This document shows, one piece after another, positions 27,462 to 35,870 of a stretch of 40,092 bases of DNA. The stretch covers positions 1 to 40,092 of the forward strand of contig CAMDLT010000037.1 in the NCBI GenBank assembly GCA_945901855.1, read 5' to 3'. The position numbers and the translations under genes were made by a program. The stretch comes from Asaia bogorensis. GTDB lineage: Bacteria; Pseudomonadota; Alphaproteobacteria; CACIAM-22H2. How positions within the stretch are numbered: the first letter of the stretch is position 1; every line of letters starts with the position of its first letter. The notes under the pieces were generated by a model, which made no database searches, was not told where the DNA came from, and worked only from the letters and a program-made list of their open reading frames with translations.

Positions 27462-28978
27462 GTCGGATTTTCCCTCGCAACGAGGCGGTTCAAGCGCGGG
27501 CTCGCGCGGTAGCGGTCTTCGCCGTAATGGGCCTGCAGATTGTCGATGGCGGTTTTGACGCGGCCAAGCCCGATCTCGCGTCCCCACGCGAACGGGCCTT
27601 TGGGATAGTTGAGGCCCTTGACCATCGCCACGTCCACGCCGTCGGCCGATACAATCCCAAGGTGCACGGCTTCGAGCGCTTCGTTGGCGAGCATGGCCAC
27701 CGTGCGCAGCACCACAAGCCCCGGCACGTCGTCGACCAGCGACACCGCCATGCCGATCGCCTGGAAAAACCCCGTGGCGGACGCGGCCGCCTGGCCCGTC
27801 GCTTGGTCCGCGACCGCGATGGCGATGCGCGTGGCAGCGCCGTAATCGAGCGCCAGATCGAACAGCACCAGCGCGTGTTCGCCCGTTTGCGCCGCGCGCA
27901 AGCTGGCGGTGCGCCCGTCGCTCAAACGCAGCGCCGTGCCGTCGACGAGCAGGCGCGCGCCCATCTCGCCAGCCGGGCGGCGATGCAGGCGCAGGCCCGC
28001 ATCCATCGCGCGCGCGATCAGCAGTTCCAGGCGCTCCGGCTCGCCCTCGACCACGATCTGTTGCGGGCGGGGGGCTGCGGGTTCGTCGGCGGGTACCGGT
28101 TTTGCGGCACCGGGGCCGTACTCGAAAAAGCCGCGCCCGCTTTTGCGCCCGAACCGGCCGGCCGCGACCAGTTCGCTCTGCACGAGCGAGGGGCGGTAGC
28201 GCGGATCGTGGAACGTGGCCTCAAAGACGGCGTTGGTCACGGCGAAATTCACGTCGTGGCCGATCATGTCCATCAGTTCGCACGGCCCCATGCGAAAGCC
28301 GCCCGCCTCGCGCATGACGGCATCGAGCGTGGCCGCGTCGCACGCGCGCTCGCCAAGCAAGCGCAGCGCCTCGCCATAGAACGGCCGCGCGCAGCGATTG
28401 ACGACGAAGCCGGGCGTCGAGGCCGCATGCACGGGCGTCTTGCCCCAGGCGAGCGCGGTTGCGAACAATATTTGCGCAACCGCAGGCGCCGTCGCCAGGC
28501 CCTGCACGATCTCGACCAGCGCCATCACCGGGGCGGGGTTGAAAAAATGGAAGCCCGCACAGCGCTCGGGCGCCGCCAGATCGCGCGCCAAGGCGGAGAT
28601 CGACAGCGACGAGGTGTTGCTGGCAAGGATGCAGTCCGGTGCCACGATTTTTTCAAGCGCGTCAAACAGCGCGCGTTTGGCGCCGATATCTTCTGCGATC
28701 GCTTCGATCACCAGCGCGCAGACATCAAAATCGGCGAGCGTTTCGGCCGTTTCGATGCGCGCGAGCGCCGCTTCGGCCTTGTCGGCATCGAGCTTGCCCT
28801 TGGCGACCAGCGCATCGAAAGTTTTGGCGAGTGCGGCGCGCGCCGTATCGACCGCGCCCGCGCGCGTGTCGAACAGCCGCACGCGATGGCCCGCAAGGGC
28901 CGCCACCTGCGCAATGCCGGTGCCCATGGCGCCGGCGCCGACAATGCCGATCGTGCGGTCGGGGGCGATGGCAGGCAT
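27458..28978 (-). CDS. paaH: 3-hydroxyacyl-CoA dehydrogenase, PaaH type
   Basis: A 506-residue NAD-dependent dehydrogenase. The Rossmann motif is [14 protein letters not shown] (11-24), followed by ASNTSSLSI and the catalytic-His region [15 protein letters not shown] second 3HCDH-type domain at the C-terminus ([20 protein letters not shown]) gives the long two-part layout of PaaH, which oxidises 3-hydroxyadipyl-CoA in phenylacetate breakdown. It is the first gene of the paaH - thiolase - monooxygenase - DUF2783 operon. No paaABCDE, paaK or paaZ genes are in the window, so the pathway may differ from classical phenylacetate degradation. Start ATG 28978 follows AAGGAAACGCAA. Confidence 0.9.
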   Translation of the reverse strand: MPAIAPDRTIGIVGAGAMGTGIAQVAALAGHRVRLFDTRAGAVDTARAALAKTFDALVAKGKLDADKAEAALARIETAETLADFDVCALVIEAIAEDIGAKRALFDALEKIVAPDCILASNTSSLSISALARDLAAPERCAGFHFFNPAPVMALVEIVQGLATAPAVAQILFATALAWGKTPVHAASTPGFVVNRCARPFYGEALRLLGERACDAATLDAVMREAGGFRMGPCELMDMIGHDVNFAVTNAVFEATFHDPRYRPSLVQSELVAAGRFGRKSGRGFFEYGPGAAKPVPADEPAAPRPQQIVVEGEPERLELLIARAMDAGLRLHRRPAGEMGARLLVDGTALRLSDGRTASLRAAQTGEHALVLFDLALDYGAATRIAIAVADQATGQAAASATGFFQAIGMAVSLVDDVPGLVVLRTVAMLANEALEAVHLGIVSADGVDVAMVKGLNYPKGPFAWGREIGLGRVKTAIDNLQAHYGEDRYRASPRLNRLVARENPT

Positions 28979-29005
28979 TTGCGTTTCCTTTCGAGATGAC
29001 GCACC

Positions 29006-29155
29006 ATGCCAAAGCTATCTCCTGATCGCAACGGCCAGAAGGGGACCATGGCATACCAAGATTTCGAGTCGCTGTTGGGCGACATGCTGCAATGGCGCGC
29101 GCGCGTGCGGCCTTGCTGCCGCAAATCCATCGACGCCCGCGCGGCGGTCGCCTAG
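29006..29155 (+). CDS. Possible 49-residue small protein
   Basis: A short frame between the divergent paaH and permease genes. It opens at ATG 29006 or, better, ATG 29048 (35 residues), which has AAGGGGACC just upstream. The peptide starts MAYQDFESLLGDML and carries WRARVRPCCRKS with adjacent Cys. It is unlike any family I know. With only a ribosome-binding-like sequence in its favour, it may be chance. Confidence 0.3.
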   Translation: MPKLSPDRNGQKGTMAYQDFESLLGDMLQWRARVRPCCRKSIDARAAVA

Positions 29156-29198
29156 CGCTGCCCCGAATATTGCCCCTGTTGCGCCGCACGGCGACGCG

Positions 29199-29945
29199 AT
29201 GACGCCGTTGGTCCTCGCCGGCTTTGCGGCCCTCGTCGTGTGCACGTCGATCCTGTCGGGGATATTCGGCATGGCGGGCGGGGTCATTTTGATCGGCGTG
29301 CTGCTGAGCTTAATGCCGGTTCCCGCCGCCATGGCGCTGCATGGCGCCACGCAGATCGCGGCCAATCTGTCGCGCGCGATCCTTTGGCGGCGCCATATCT
29401 GCCGTGCGACGGCGCTGTGCTACATCGCGGGCGCCCTTGCGGCCGTTTTGCTGTGGTCGCTGTTTTTGTATGTGCCCGAGCGCGCACTCGCGTTCGTGCT
29501 GCTGGGGGGCATCCCGTTTGCGGTGCGCCTTGTCCCCGATGCGTGGCAGGGCCGTCCCGAGAACCGCCGCGATGCTGCGCTCTACGGGGCGATCTGCATG
29601 ACCGCCATTCTGATGACCGGCGTGGCAGGCCCGATGCTCGATGCGTTTTTCCTGCGCGGCAAACTCGATCGGCGCGCGATCGTGGCGACCAAGTCGGCCG
29701 TGCAGAGTTTCGGGCATCTCGCCAAGCTCGTCTATTTCGGCGCGCTGATCGACACGGTGGTGTTCGAAGAACCGCACGTGCTGGCCGTCGCGATCGCGAT
29801 GGCGGTGCTGGGCACCAGCCTTGGCGGACTGGTGCTCGCGCGCATGAAAGACGTCGCGTTCCGCCGCTGGGCCGACGGCATCGTCAATGTCGTGTGTCTT
29901 TGGTATCTCGGCTACGGGCTGTATCTAATGTTCGTCAAAGCTTAG
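29199..29945 (+). CDS. TauE/SafE (TSUP) family permease
   Basis: A 248-residue inner-membrane protein with about seven or eight hydrophobic helices. The N-terminal FGMAGGVILIGVLLSLMPVP and the second-half AILMTGVAGPMLDAFFLRG are the repeated Gly-rich motifs of the TauE/SafE family. Members move sulfite, sulfoacetate, taurine-derived anions or other organic anions across the membrane. The start is taken at ATG 29199, just before the first helix. Its stop overlaps the convergent DUF4126 gene by 4 bases. Substrate unknown. Confidence 0.9.
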   Translation: MTPLVLAGFAALVVCTSILSGIFGMAGGVILIGVLLSLMPVPAAMALHGATQIAANLSRAILWRRHICRATALCYIAGALAAVLLWSLFLYVPERALAFVLLGGIPFAVRLVPDAWQGRPENRRDAALYGAICMTAILMTGVAGPMLDAFFLRGKLDRRAIVATKSAVQSFGHLAKLVYFGALIDTVVFEEPHVLAVAIAMAVLGTSLGGLVLARMKDVAFRRWADGIVNVVCLWYLGYGLYLMFVKA

Positions 29946-30562
29946 ATGCGCGCGCGCGGGGCGAACAGCGAGCCCAGCTTGCGCAGCAAAAATCCGACGA
30001 ACTTTGCGAGATACCAAAGCGCAAAGCCCATCGCGACGATCAGCACGCCCAACGCCACCAAAAACAGCGTCGGGTTGGCGGCGGCGAAATAGAGCCCGCC
30101 AAACACGGCCGCGTCTTCGGCCAGCGACGCGCCCGCCGTTCCCACGACCGGCACGTGCGCGTTGACGAATAGTCGGCCGCTTGCCTTGGTGGCGTGCGTG
30201 CCGAGCGCCAAGGCGCCGCCGCCCAGCAACGCGATCAAATGCATCGCGGGATCGGCATCGCCAACGGCGGCCGCAGCCAGAAACGCGCCGGCCGGCACGC
30301 GCACGAACGTGTGGATCGTGTCCCACAGCGTGTCCGCGCCCGGTATCTTGTCGGCCACGAACTGCGCGGCATAGAGCGCCGCTGCAACCAGCATCACCTC
30401 GGGCCGCGCCACAATCCCAAGGTCGCCCGGCAGTTCGACCAGGCCAAAAAACTGCATGGCTCCCAGCGCAAGCACGGCGCCATACAGATTGAGCCCGCTC
30501 GCCCACGCGACCGCGGAGGCGAGGGCCAGCACCGCATGGCCGCCGTCGTCGAGCACTTCCAT
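29942..30562 (-). CDS. DUF4126-family membrane protein
   Basis: A 206-residue protein with about five hydrophobic helices and the DUF4126 pattern: ASGLNLYGAVLALGAMQFFG, VADKIPGADTLWDTIHTFVR and the charged breaks between helices. The domain is widespread in bacteria with no known biochemical function. The ATG at 30562 opens the frame. It lies 23 bp downstream of the accessory ATPase gene on the same strand, but its high GC and core-like character suggest it belongs to the chromosomal backbone rather than the island. Confidence 0.85.
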   Translation of the reverse strand: MEVLDDGGHAVLALASAVAWASGLNLYGAVLALGAMQFFGLVELPGDLGIVARPEVMLVAAALYAAQFVADKIPGADTLWDTIHTFVRVPAGAFLAAAAVGDADPAMHLIALLGGGALALGTHATKASGRLFVNAHVPVVGTAGASLAEDAAVFGGLYFAAANPTLFLVALGVLIVAMGFALWYLAKFVGFLLRKLGSLFAPRARI

Positions 30563-30585
30563 GATGAAAGATCAACCTTGGCGCT

Positions 30586-32067
30586 TTATCTTCTTTTTGG
30601 GACGGCGACACCGCCAGTTCGAAGGATGCCCGCTGCCGTTCGAAAGATATCCGGCACGTTAATCTTGCCGTTTCCACGAACTTCAATGACAGCGATGGCT
30701 TTCATGACTGCGATCAAGGCTTCTGGATCATCGCCTCTTTCGTCGTTTCCAATTGGAGCCAATCGCCCCTGCGTCTGCTCCGAATTTCGAATTTTTTCGA
30801 TTACTCTGTGGGTGTTCCAAGCTTCGATAAAGTCTTCACGCGACATTGGCACTCTTCGTCCCTTCAACGCGTCGAGTGCATGTACGATCCATGGATAATC
30901 TTCCTCCAATTCATTGAGCCTCAACGTCGATGCAGATCTTACGCCTTCGTTGAGCCCATGATGATCGACAACCTGCAGCATTGGAGCCGGGCTATGCATG
31001 GCTGCTGACCTCCACGCATTTAAAAATGCGCGCGGCGAGCAACTCTGTTCAGCGTCACTGAGGTGCAATGGTACCCAGCTGTAGACGAAGCCGCGACGTC
31101 GGTTAGACCCCATGAATTCGCCGGCAAGTTTCTCCACGAGAGTTCGAATATGCGCTTCCGATACGGCAACGCGTTTCCCGCTCATAGCCAAGGCCGGCTC
31201 CGAGTCCGAAATCTTCGCAAGTGCCCGAAGGTTTGAGGCCGCGCTCGCGCTCTGCAGCAATTCGAAAAAGAGCAATCGATAAAGGTCTTCGTGCGTCCAC
31301 CTAAGATCGACAACATCGTTTGTTATCTTAGAGCTATCTGAAAAACTGAACTGCTGTTTTGCAGCAAATTGATCTGGGCGAATGAATATTTTTAGCCGTA
31401 TGGCGCGAAACGACCGAATTGAAAGCGCAAGCTGGAATAGCGCTCGAGACAGCTCGCGAATTCTATCCCAGTTGTCATCGTCAAGACGATCCAGCGCGTC
31501 GAAAAGGATCAGCGCAAAAGCATTTTTGTTTGACAATGCTTCGTCGAGACTCGACATTTCGGCTTCATAAGCCCGCTCATTGGCTTGAAGCTGAGATAGA
31601 GTATCATCTAAATTTGGGGTTGATTTTCCATCCGCTAAGAATCTCACTGAATTTAAAACCACCGCGCGCCAAATATTTTTAGGATCGCGCCCCTGACGTA
31701 TCGCTTCAGTTATCGCGCCACGTGTTGGTGTCGGTCCGGATAAAGATACAGCGTCAGATGCATTGTAACCTAGGATAGGAAAAACCTTCAAAAGCTGAGG
31801 GGTGCCGTAGGCTTCTGCAAGCTTTGAACGTGTCGCAGGATTGATAAGCGCGTGGGTCCAGAAGCTTTTCCCCATCCCGCGATTACCAACAACCAATTGT
31901 CGTCCAAGATCTAGAACTGCTCTATGTGCATCCGGCATAAAAACTCTATGCGGCTCAATCGGATCGTTAGGTGCCACGTTCGACACTGGCGAAAGATTGG
32001 CCATCGCCTCTCGAATTGCAGAAAAATCGACTTCATTGGCCGAAATACGTTGAGATAAATCGCTCAT
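30586..32067 (-). CDS. P-loop ATPase of an accessory operon
   Basis: A 493-residue protein with an AAA/STAND-like nucleotide-binding region. Walker A GNRGMGKS is at 61-68, Walker B ALILFDALDRL at 184-194 and a sensor-like strand LKIFIRPDQF at 225-234. The middle and C-terminal parts are helical with no recognised motif. The start overlaps the stop of the KGGVGR ATPase gene by 4 bases (TCAT on the plus strand, 32064-32067), so the two are translationally coupled. GC is strikingly low for this window (24 of 60 at 31321-31380). By fold it may be a nucleotide-driven switch that senses or assembles with its operon partners. I do not recognise a named family. Confidence 0.85.
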   Translation of the reverse strand: MSDLSQRISANEVDFSAIREAMANLSPVSNVAPNDPIEPHRVFMPDAHRAVLDLGRQLVVGNRGMGKSFWTHALINPATRSKLAEAYGTPQLLKVFPILGYNASDAVSLSGPTPTRGAITEAIRQGRDPKNIWRAVVLNSVRFLADGKSTPNLDDTLSQLQANERAYEAEMSSLDEALSNKNAFALILFDALDRLDDDNWDRIRELSRALFQLALSIRSFRAIRLKIFIRPDQFAAKQQFSFSDSSKITNDVVDLRWTHEDLYRLLFFELLQSASAASNLRALAKISDSEPALAMSGKRVAVSEAHIRTLVEKLAGEFMGSNRRRGFVYSWVPLHLSDAEQSCSPRAFLNAWRSAAMHSPAPMLQVVDHHGLNEGVRSASTLRLNELEEDYPWIVHALDALKGRRVPMSREDFIEAWNTHRVIEKIRNSEQTQGRLAPIGNDERGDDPEALIAVMKAIAVIEVRGNGKINVPDIFRTAAGILRTGGVAVPKRR

Positions 32068-33398
32068 ATCATTTCGCCGATATCTTTTGTCACGATTTGG
32101 TCGATCCCATTCAAAAACTCTCCGAATGCTATTTCGTAAAATGGCTTGGCCAGCTGCGAAGGTCTTGTTGCTGGATCAAAATCGACAAAATTCAAGTTAA
32201 GGGGTATGAGGAGTGGCCAGTGTGGTGCACTCTGATCGCGCGCGTCAAAATAAAGAGAGTAATCTTCGGTATCGGTGCCCTCTTCGTCGTACAGATGGTC
32301 ACGATAAACATCGTGCAGGTCTGCGAGATGCTTGGCTTGAATCTTTTCGTCGCCGCTCGCCTTCGCATAAACGGCTTTAAGCCGAAGCCGCCAATTTGCC
32401 TGACCGTTATTCCTAACTTGGCGTTCCGCTAACATGCCTAGCGAGGCAAATAATGCCTCGTAGCCTGATATTGTTTGAGGCTGCGCCGTGCCGAACAGCA
32501 AAACCGTTGCTCCAAGCCCGAGGACCGCAGGTGCAGTCATTTCTGCGAGCCCGGCCCTGCTGTCGATTAGAACAACGTCGTAAGACTCGCGCGTACACAG
32601 TCGTTCGATCATAACGGCGATCTGATTGCCAACGCTTACGACTTCACCCCCGGCTGAAACGTCGTCGGTCATTGCGCGAGCGAGCTTCGGGAGGACGTTT
32701 CGCGGATGGTCGATTGAGGCTTTGCCGAACACGGGCACCACATCAACGCGACCGGTCGTTGGGCCGGTAAACGGGCTCAAGCCAACAAAATTGTCAAGGT
32801 CGGTCTCGGAAACCTTATTCAGGTTATTCTCGACCAGAAAGTCTAGGACACCGTATTGAGGCAGCCTGTCTTCAGTAAGCAGAATATCGCCGAGGCCCGG
32901 TGCCTCCAAATCCAGATCGATTGCCAGCACATTGAGGCCCTTCGACGACAAATGCGCTGTAGTCACAGCAAGTGCCGTCGATCGTCCTACGCCGCCCTTG
33001 AGGCTCGCAAAGACAATTCTCGGCACATCAGTGGCTTCTTCGACCGGGGATGCAAGCCAGCCGCTGCCGACGATGCGTCGATCAATGAGGCGACACGTGA
33101 AGTCGCCTACCTCAAGATAAAGAATTGATGGATCGCCTGAAAAATCCTGCCAAACTGGATCGTCTTTTGACACTAATGGACCGAAAGGATTTGCATAGGC
33201 CCCAAGTTCTTGAATGAGTTGGTTCACTATGGCTTTGTAGGTTTCTTCCGGATAGCCGCACTCGGGCGCATAAAAACAAAGCTGCCCACTTGCAGTACGC
33301 AGGACAAAGCCATGCTTAACTGCCTCAGCTCCCAGATAGTTTGAAACTATCTGAAGCAAGGTTTCTAGTGAGTTATCAAAAGTTACTGTTTTTTTCAT
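32064..33398 (-). CDS. KGGVGR-variant MinD/ParA-like ATPase
   Basis: A 444-residue deviant-Walker ATPase. The P-loop is KGGVGRST (134-141), with Arg where MinD/ParA normally have Lys before Ser/Thr. Switch-region motifs DLDLEAPG (161-168) and VVLIDSRAGL (275-284) are typical of the MinD/ParA/SIMIBI class. Residues 1-125 form a separate N-terminal domain (QIVSNYLGAEAVKHGFVLRT) of unknown type. The KGGVGR variant is an annotated ATPase family that I recall being associated with accessory loci. The ATG at 33398 was chosen over longer forms because it is 8 bp past the HEPN-like stop. It is the middle gene of the low-GC operon. Confidence 0.88.
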   Translation of the reverse strand: MKKTVTFDNSLETLLQIVSNYLGAEAVKHGFVLRTASGQLCFYAPECGYPEETYKAIVNQLIQELGAYANPFGPLVSKDDPVWQDFSGDPSILYLEVGDFTCRLIDRRIVGSGWLASPVEEATDVPRIVFASLKGGVGRSTALAVTTAHLSSKGLNVLAIDLDLEAPGLGDILLTEDRLPQYGVLDFLVENNLNKVSETDLDNFVGLSPFTGPTTGRVDVVPVFGKASIDHPRNVLPKLARAMTDDVSAGGEVVSVGNQIAVMIERLCTRESYDVVLIDSRAGLAEMTAPAVLGLGATVLLFGTAQPQTISGYEALFASLGMLAERQVRNNGQANWRLRLKAVYAKASGDEKIQAKHLADLHDVYRDHLYDEEGTDTEDYSLYFDARDQSAPHWPLLIPLNLNFVDFDPATRPSQLAKPFYEIAFGEFLNGIDQIVTKDIGEMI

Positions 33399-33406
33399 TG
33401 CGCGCC

Positions 33407-33814
33407 TTACGTCGGAACATGCTTCATAAGGTCCGAAGCCTGTTGTTTCCAGATTGCAACATTTGCAGGGCTGATGTCTGCAGACGCGGCGTAACGCATA
33501 TCTATTTCCCAAACATTAAAATTAGTTGCGCTTTGTGCCAACTGTGCCAATGCGTAAATATTATTGCCCAGCCGCCCTTTAGCTTCGTTCGCGATGAATT
33601 GTAGGAGATTTGGAAAATGCCCGTTTTGCTTGCTTCTCCAAGCCGTTTCTTGCATTCCACAAGTTACCATCATTGCCTTAAGCGCCGTTTCTCCTGCCAA
33701 TCCATACAAATAGCCTGCTTCCGCAACTCGGTCTTCGTCCCCTAAAACGAATAGCGTATCCGCCGATTTCATGTGCCGCTTAGCGGCGGTCTTAAAGTTC
33801 GCAGTATACGCCAC
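33407..33814 (-). CDS. HEPN-like domain protein
   Basis: A 135-residue all-helical protein with the look of HEPN domains: AAKRHMKSADTLFVLGDEDR, then AGYLYGLAGETALKAMMV as a helix pair, and a late helix with the WEIDMRY sequence. HEPN proteins are often RNases or toxins with a paired R-x4-6-H site. No such R..H motif is visible after the WEIDMRY segment, so this one may be a non-catalytic adaptor or scaffold. GTG at 33814 has GGAG about 8 bases upstream. It is the first gene of the three-gene low-GC unit; the next start is 8 bp past its stop. Confidence 0.65.
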   Translation of the reverse strand: MAYTANFKTAAKRHMKSADTLFVLGDEDRVAEAGYLYGLAGETALKAMMVTCGMQETAWRSKQNGHFPNLLQFIANEAKGRLGNNIYALAQLAQSATNFNVWEIDMRYAASADISPANVAIWKQQASDLMKHVPT

Positions 33815-33907
33815 GCCGTTGCTCCGATTTTCTCACTTGAGCCAATATGAGTTTGGCACATCCGATTCAACAGGAAAACACCCCTTTTCAATTCGCTCGC
33901 GCCGCGC

Positions 33908-35782
33908 CTAGCGACCGACCGCGTAGGCTTGCTGCAGGCGCGGCGTGGCGGCGGCCTTCAGCAGCTTGCCTTCGCGTTTGGCAGCGGCGTTGCGGCCGAG
34001 CGACCAGTCGCCGCCCAGTTCGATGTCGTGGCCTTTTTCCTTGAGCGCGTCGATCGTCTCTTTGGGGAAGCGCGCTTCGAGCTGCACTTTGCCGGGCCGG
34101 GCCTCGCGCGGGAAAAACGAGTTCGGCCAATGGTCGGTCTGCAGCATTGGCTGGTCCATCGCGGCCTGCATGTTGAGGCCGTGATCGACATGGCGGATGA
34201 AAAACTGCGCGATCCATTGGTCCTGGTTGTCGCCGCCGGGCGAACCGAAAGCGAGCCACGGCTTGCCGTCCTTCATTGCCATCGACGGCGTGAGCGTCGT
34301 GCGCGGGCGCATGTTGGGGCGCAGGCTCGAGGGCAGGCCCTCTTGCAGCCAGAACATCTGCGCGCGCGTGCCGAGGCAAAAGCCGAGTTCGGGCACCGTC
34401 GGCGACGATTGCAGCCAGCCGCCGGACGGCGTGCACGCCACCACATTGCCCCAACGGTCGATCACGTCGAGATGGCAGGTATCGCCTTCGGCGGGCCCGC
34501 GCGCCGCGCGCCCTTCGCGCGCGAACGCCGACGCGCCGCCGTCGCGGTAGGTTTCGGTTTTCAGGGCGTCGCTTTCGACGCGCGCGGGCTCGCCGAAGCC
34601 GCCCATGCCGGGGATCGCCTTTTTCGTGCCGACCACGTTGAATTTCGGCATGACGGGCGCGCGACCGCCGGGGGAACCGGGTCGCATCTCCATCGACGCA
34701 TGCTCGCCGATCAGCTTGCGGCGTTCGGCGTTGTAGGCTTCCGAGAGCAAGGCGTCGAGCGGCACATCGGCGAAATTGGGATCGGCATACCAGGCTTCGC
34801 GGTCGGCATAGGCAAGCTTGGTGGCCTCGACCAGCAAATGGACGAACTCGGGCCCGACCGTGTTCATCGACGGCACGTCGTAGCCTTGCAGCAGGGCCAG
34901 CACTTGCAGCAGCACGGGGCCTTGGCTCCAGGGGCCGGCCTTGCACACGGTCATGCCGCGATAATTGTAGGTTGCAGGGTCTTCGATCGTCGCCTGCCAG
35001 GCGGCCATGTCGGCCCCGGACAGCACGCCCTTGTGCGGCTTGCCCGAGACGTCCATCACGTCGCTCGTGCGGCAGAATTTGTCGATCGCTTCGGCGACGA
35101 ACCCTTTGTAATAGGCGGCGCGCGCCTTTTCGATTTGCGCCTCGCGGTCGGGTCCGGCCGACGCGCCTTCGGCCAACAGGCGTTGCAGCGTTTCGGCAAG
35201 CTTGGGGCTCGTGAACAAAGCGCCGGCTGTGGGGATCGCGCCGCCCGGCATCCAGGTGGCGGCCGAGCTCGTCCAATGGGCGCGGAAAATCTCGGCGACC
35301 GACGACACCGCGCCCGCAACGCCGCCCAGCAACGGAAAGCCGTTTTTGGCATAGCCGATGGCGGGCGACAGCACTTCGGCCAGCGTCATGGTGCCGTAGT
35401 CGCGCAGCATGACCATCCAGGCATCGAACGCGCCCGGCACGGTCGCGGCCAGCAAGCCTGTGCCCGGAACCAAATCGAGCCCTTCGGATTTGTAGTGCGC
35501 GACCGTCGCCTTGGCGGGCGACGTGCCTTGGCCGCAAATGACTTTGGGTTGGCCGTCGGCGGTGCAGGCGATCAGCACGGCATCGCCGCCCAGCCCGTTC
35601 ATGTGCGGCTCGACGACCTGCAAGGTAAAGCCCGCCGCCACGGCCGCGTCGAACGCGTTGCCGCCTTTTTCCAGGATCGACATGCCGACCCCGCTGGCGA
35701 TCCAATGCGTGGACGAGACCACGCCGAACGTGCCGGCGATTTCAGGACGCGTGGTAAAGGTCGGCGGAACAAAAGGCGGCAT
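33908..35782 (-). CDS. Gamma-glutamyltransferase family protein
   Basis: A 624-residue Ntn-hydrolase that transfers or hydrolyses gamma-glutamyl groups, such as those of glutathione. The autoprocessing nucleophile Thr435 is in EGDTCHLDVIDRWGN; the family usually shows T-T-H, and here the second residue is Cys. Further marks are EPHMNGLGGDAVLI, NMRPRTTLTPSMAMKDGKPW and FGSPGGDNQDQW. No clear signal peptide is seen, so export is uncertain. The ATG at 35782 was chosen over an upstream ATG at 35818 because the body fits the family N-terminus (VVSSTHWIASGVGMSILEKG). It follows the DUF4197 gene by 88 bp on the same strand. Confidence 0.92.
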   Translation of the reverse strand: MPPFVPPTFTTRPEIAGTFGVVSSTHWIASGVGMSILEKGGNAFDAAVAAGFTLQVVEPHMNGLGGDAVLIACTADGQPKVICGQGTSPAKATVAHYKSEGLDLVPGTGLLAATVPGAFDAWMVMLRDYGTMTLAEVLSPAIGYAKNGFPLLGGVAGAVSSVAEIFRAHWTSSAATWMPGGAIPTAGALFTSPKLAETLQRLLAEGASAGPDREAQIEKARAAYYKGFVAEAIDKFCRTSDVMDVSGKPHKGVLSGADMAAWQATIEDPATYNYRGMTVCKAGPWSQGPVLLQVLALLQGYDVPSMNTVGPEFVHLLVEATKLAYADREAWYADPNFADVPLDALLSEAYNAERRKLIGEHASMEMRPGSPGGRAPVMPKFNVVGTKKAIPGMGGFGEPARVESDALKTETYRDGGASAFAREGRAARGPAEGDTCHLDVIDRWGNVVACTPSGGWLQSSPTVPELGFCLGTRAQMFWLQEGLPSSLRPNMRPRTTLTPSMAMKDGKPWLAFGSPGGDNQDQWIAQFFIRHVDHGLNMQAAMDQPMLQTDHWPNSFFPREARPGKVQLEARFPKETIDALKEKGHDIELGGDWSLGRNAAAKREGKLLKAAATPRLQQAYAVGR

Positions 35783-35870
35783 GGCAACGGAACTCCGGTT
35801 TTTGCGAGGACAGACCAATTACCTTACCGCCTCTGTCGAAAGCGGGCTAGATCGGGCGTTACCGGCGTAG

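Noticed and set aside
30563..33907. Attachment-site repeats or tRNA flanking the low-GC operon
   Set aside because: I compared the two edge regions by eye and saw no direct repeat, tRNA or integrase.
33908..35705. A second minus-strand frame overlapping the gamma-glutamyltransferase gene
   Set aside because: It is an out-of-frame shadow with Arg-rich composition; the recognised family motifs lie in the other frame.
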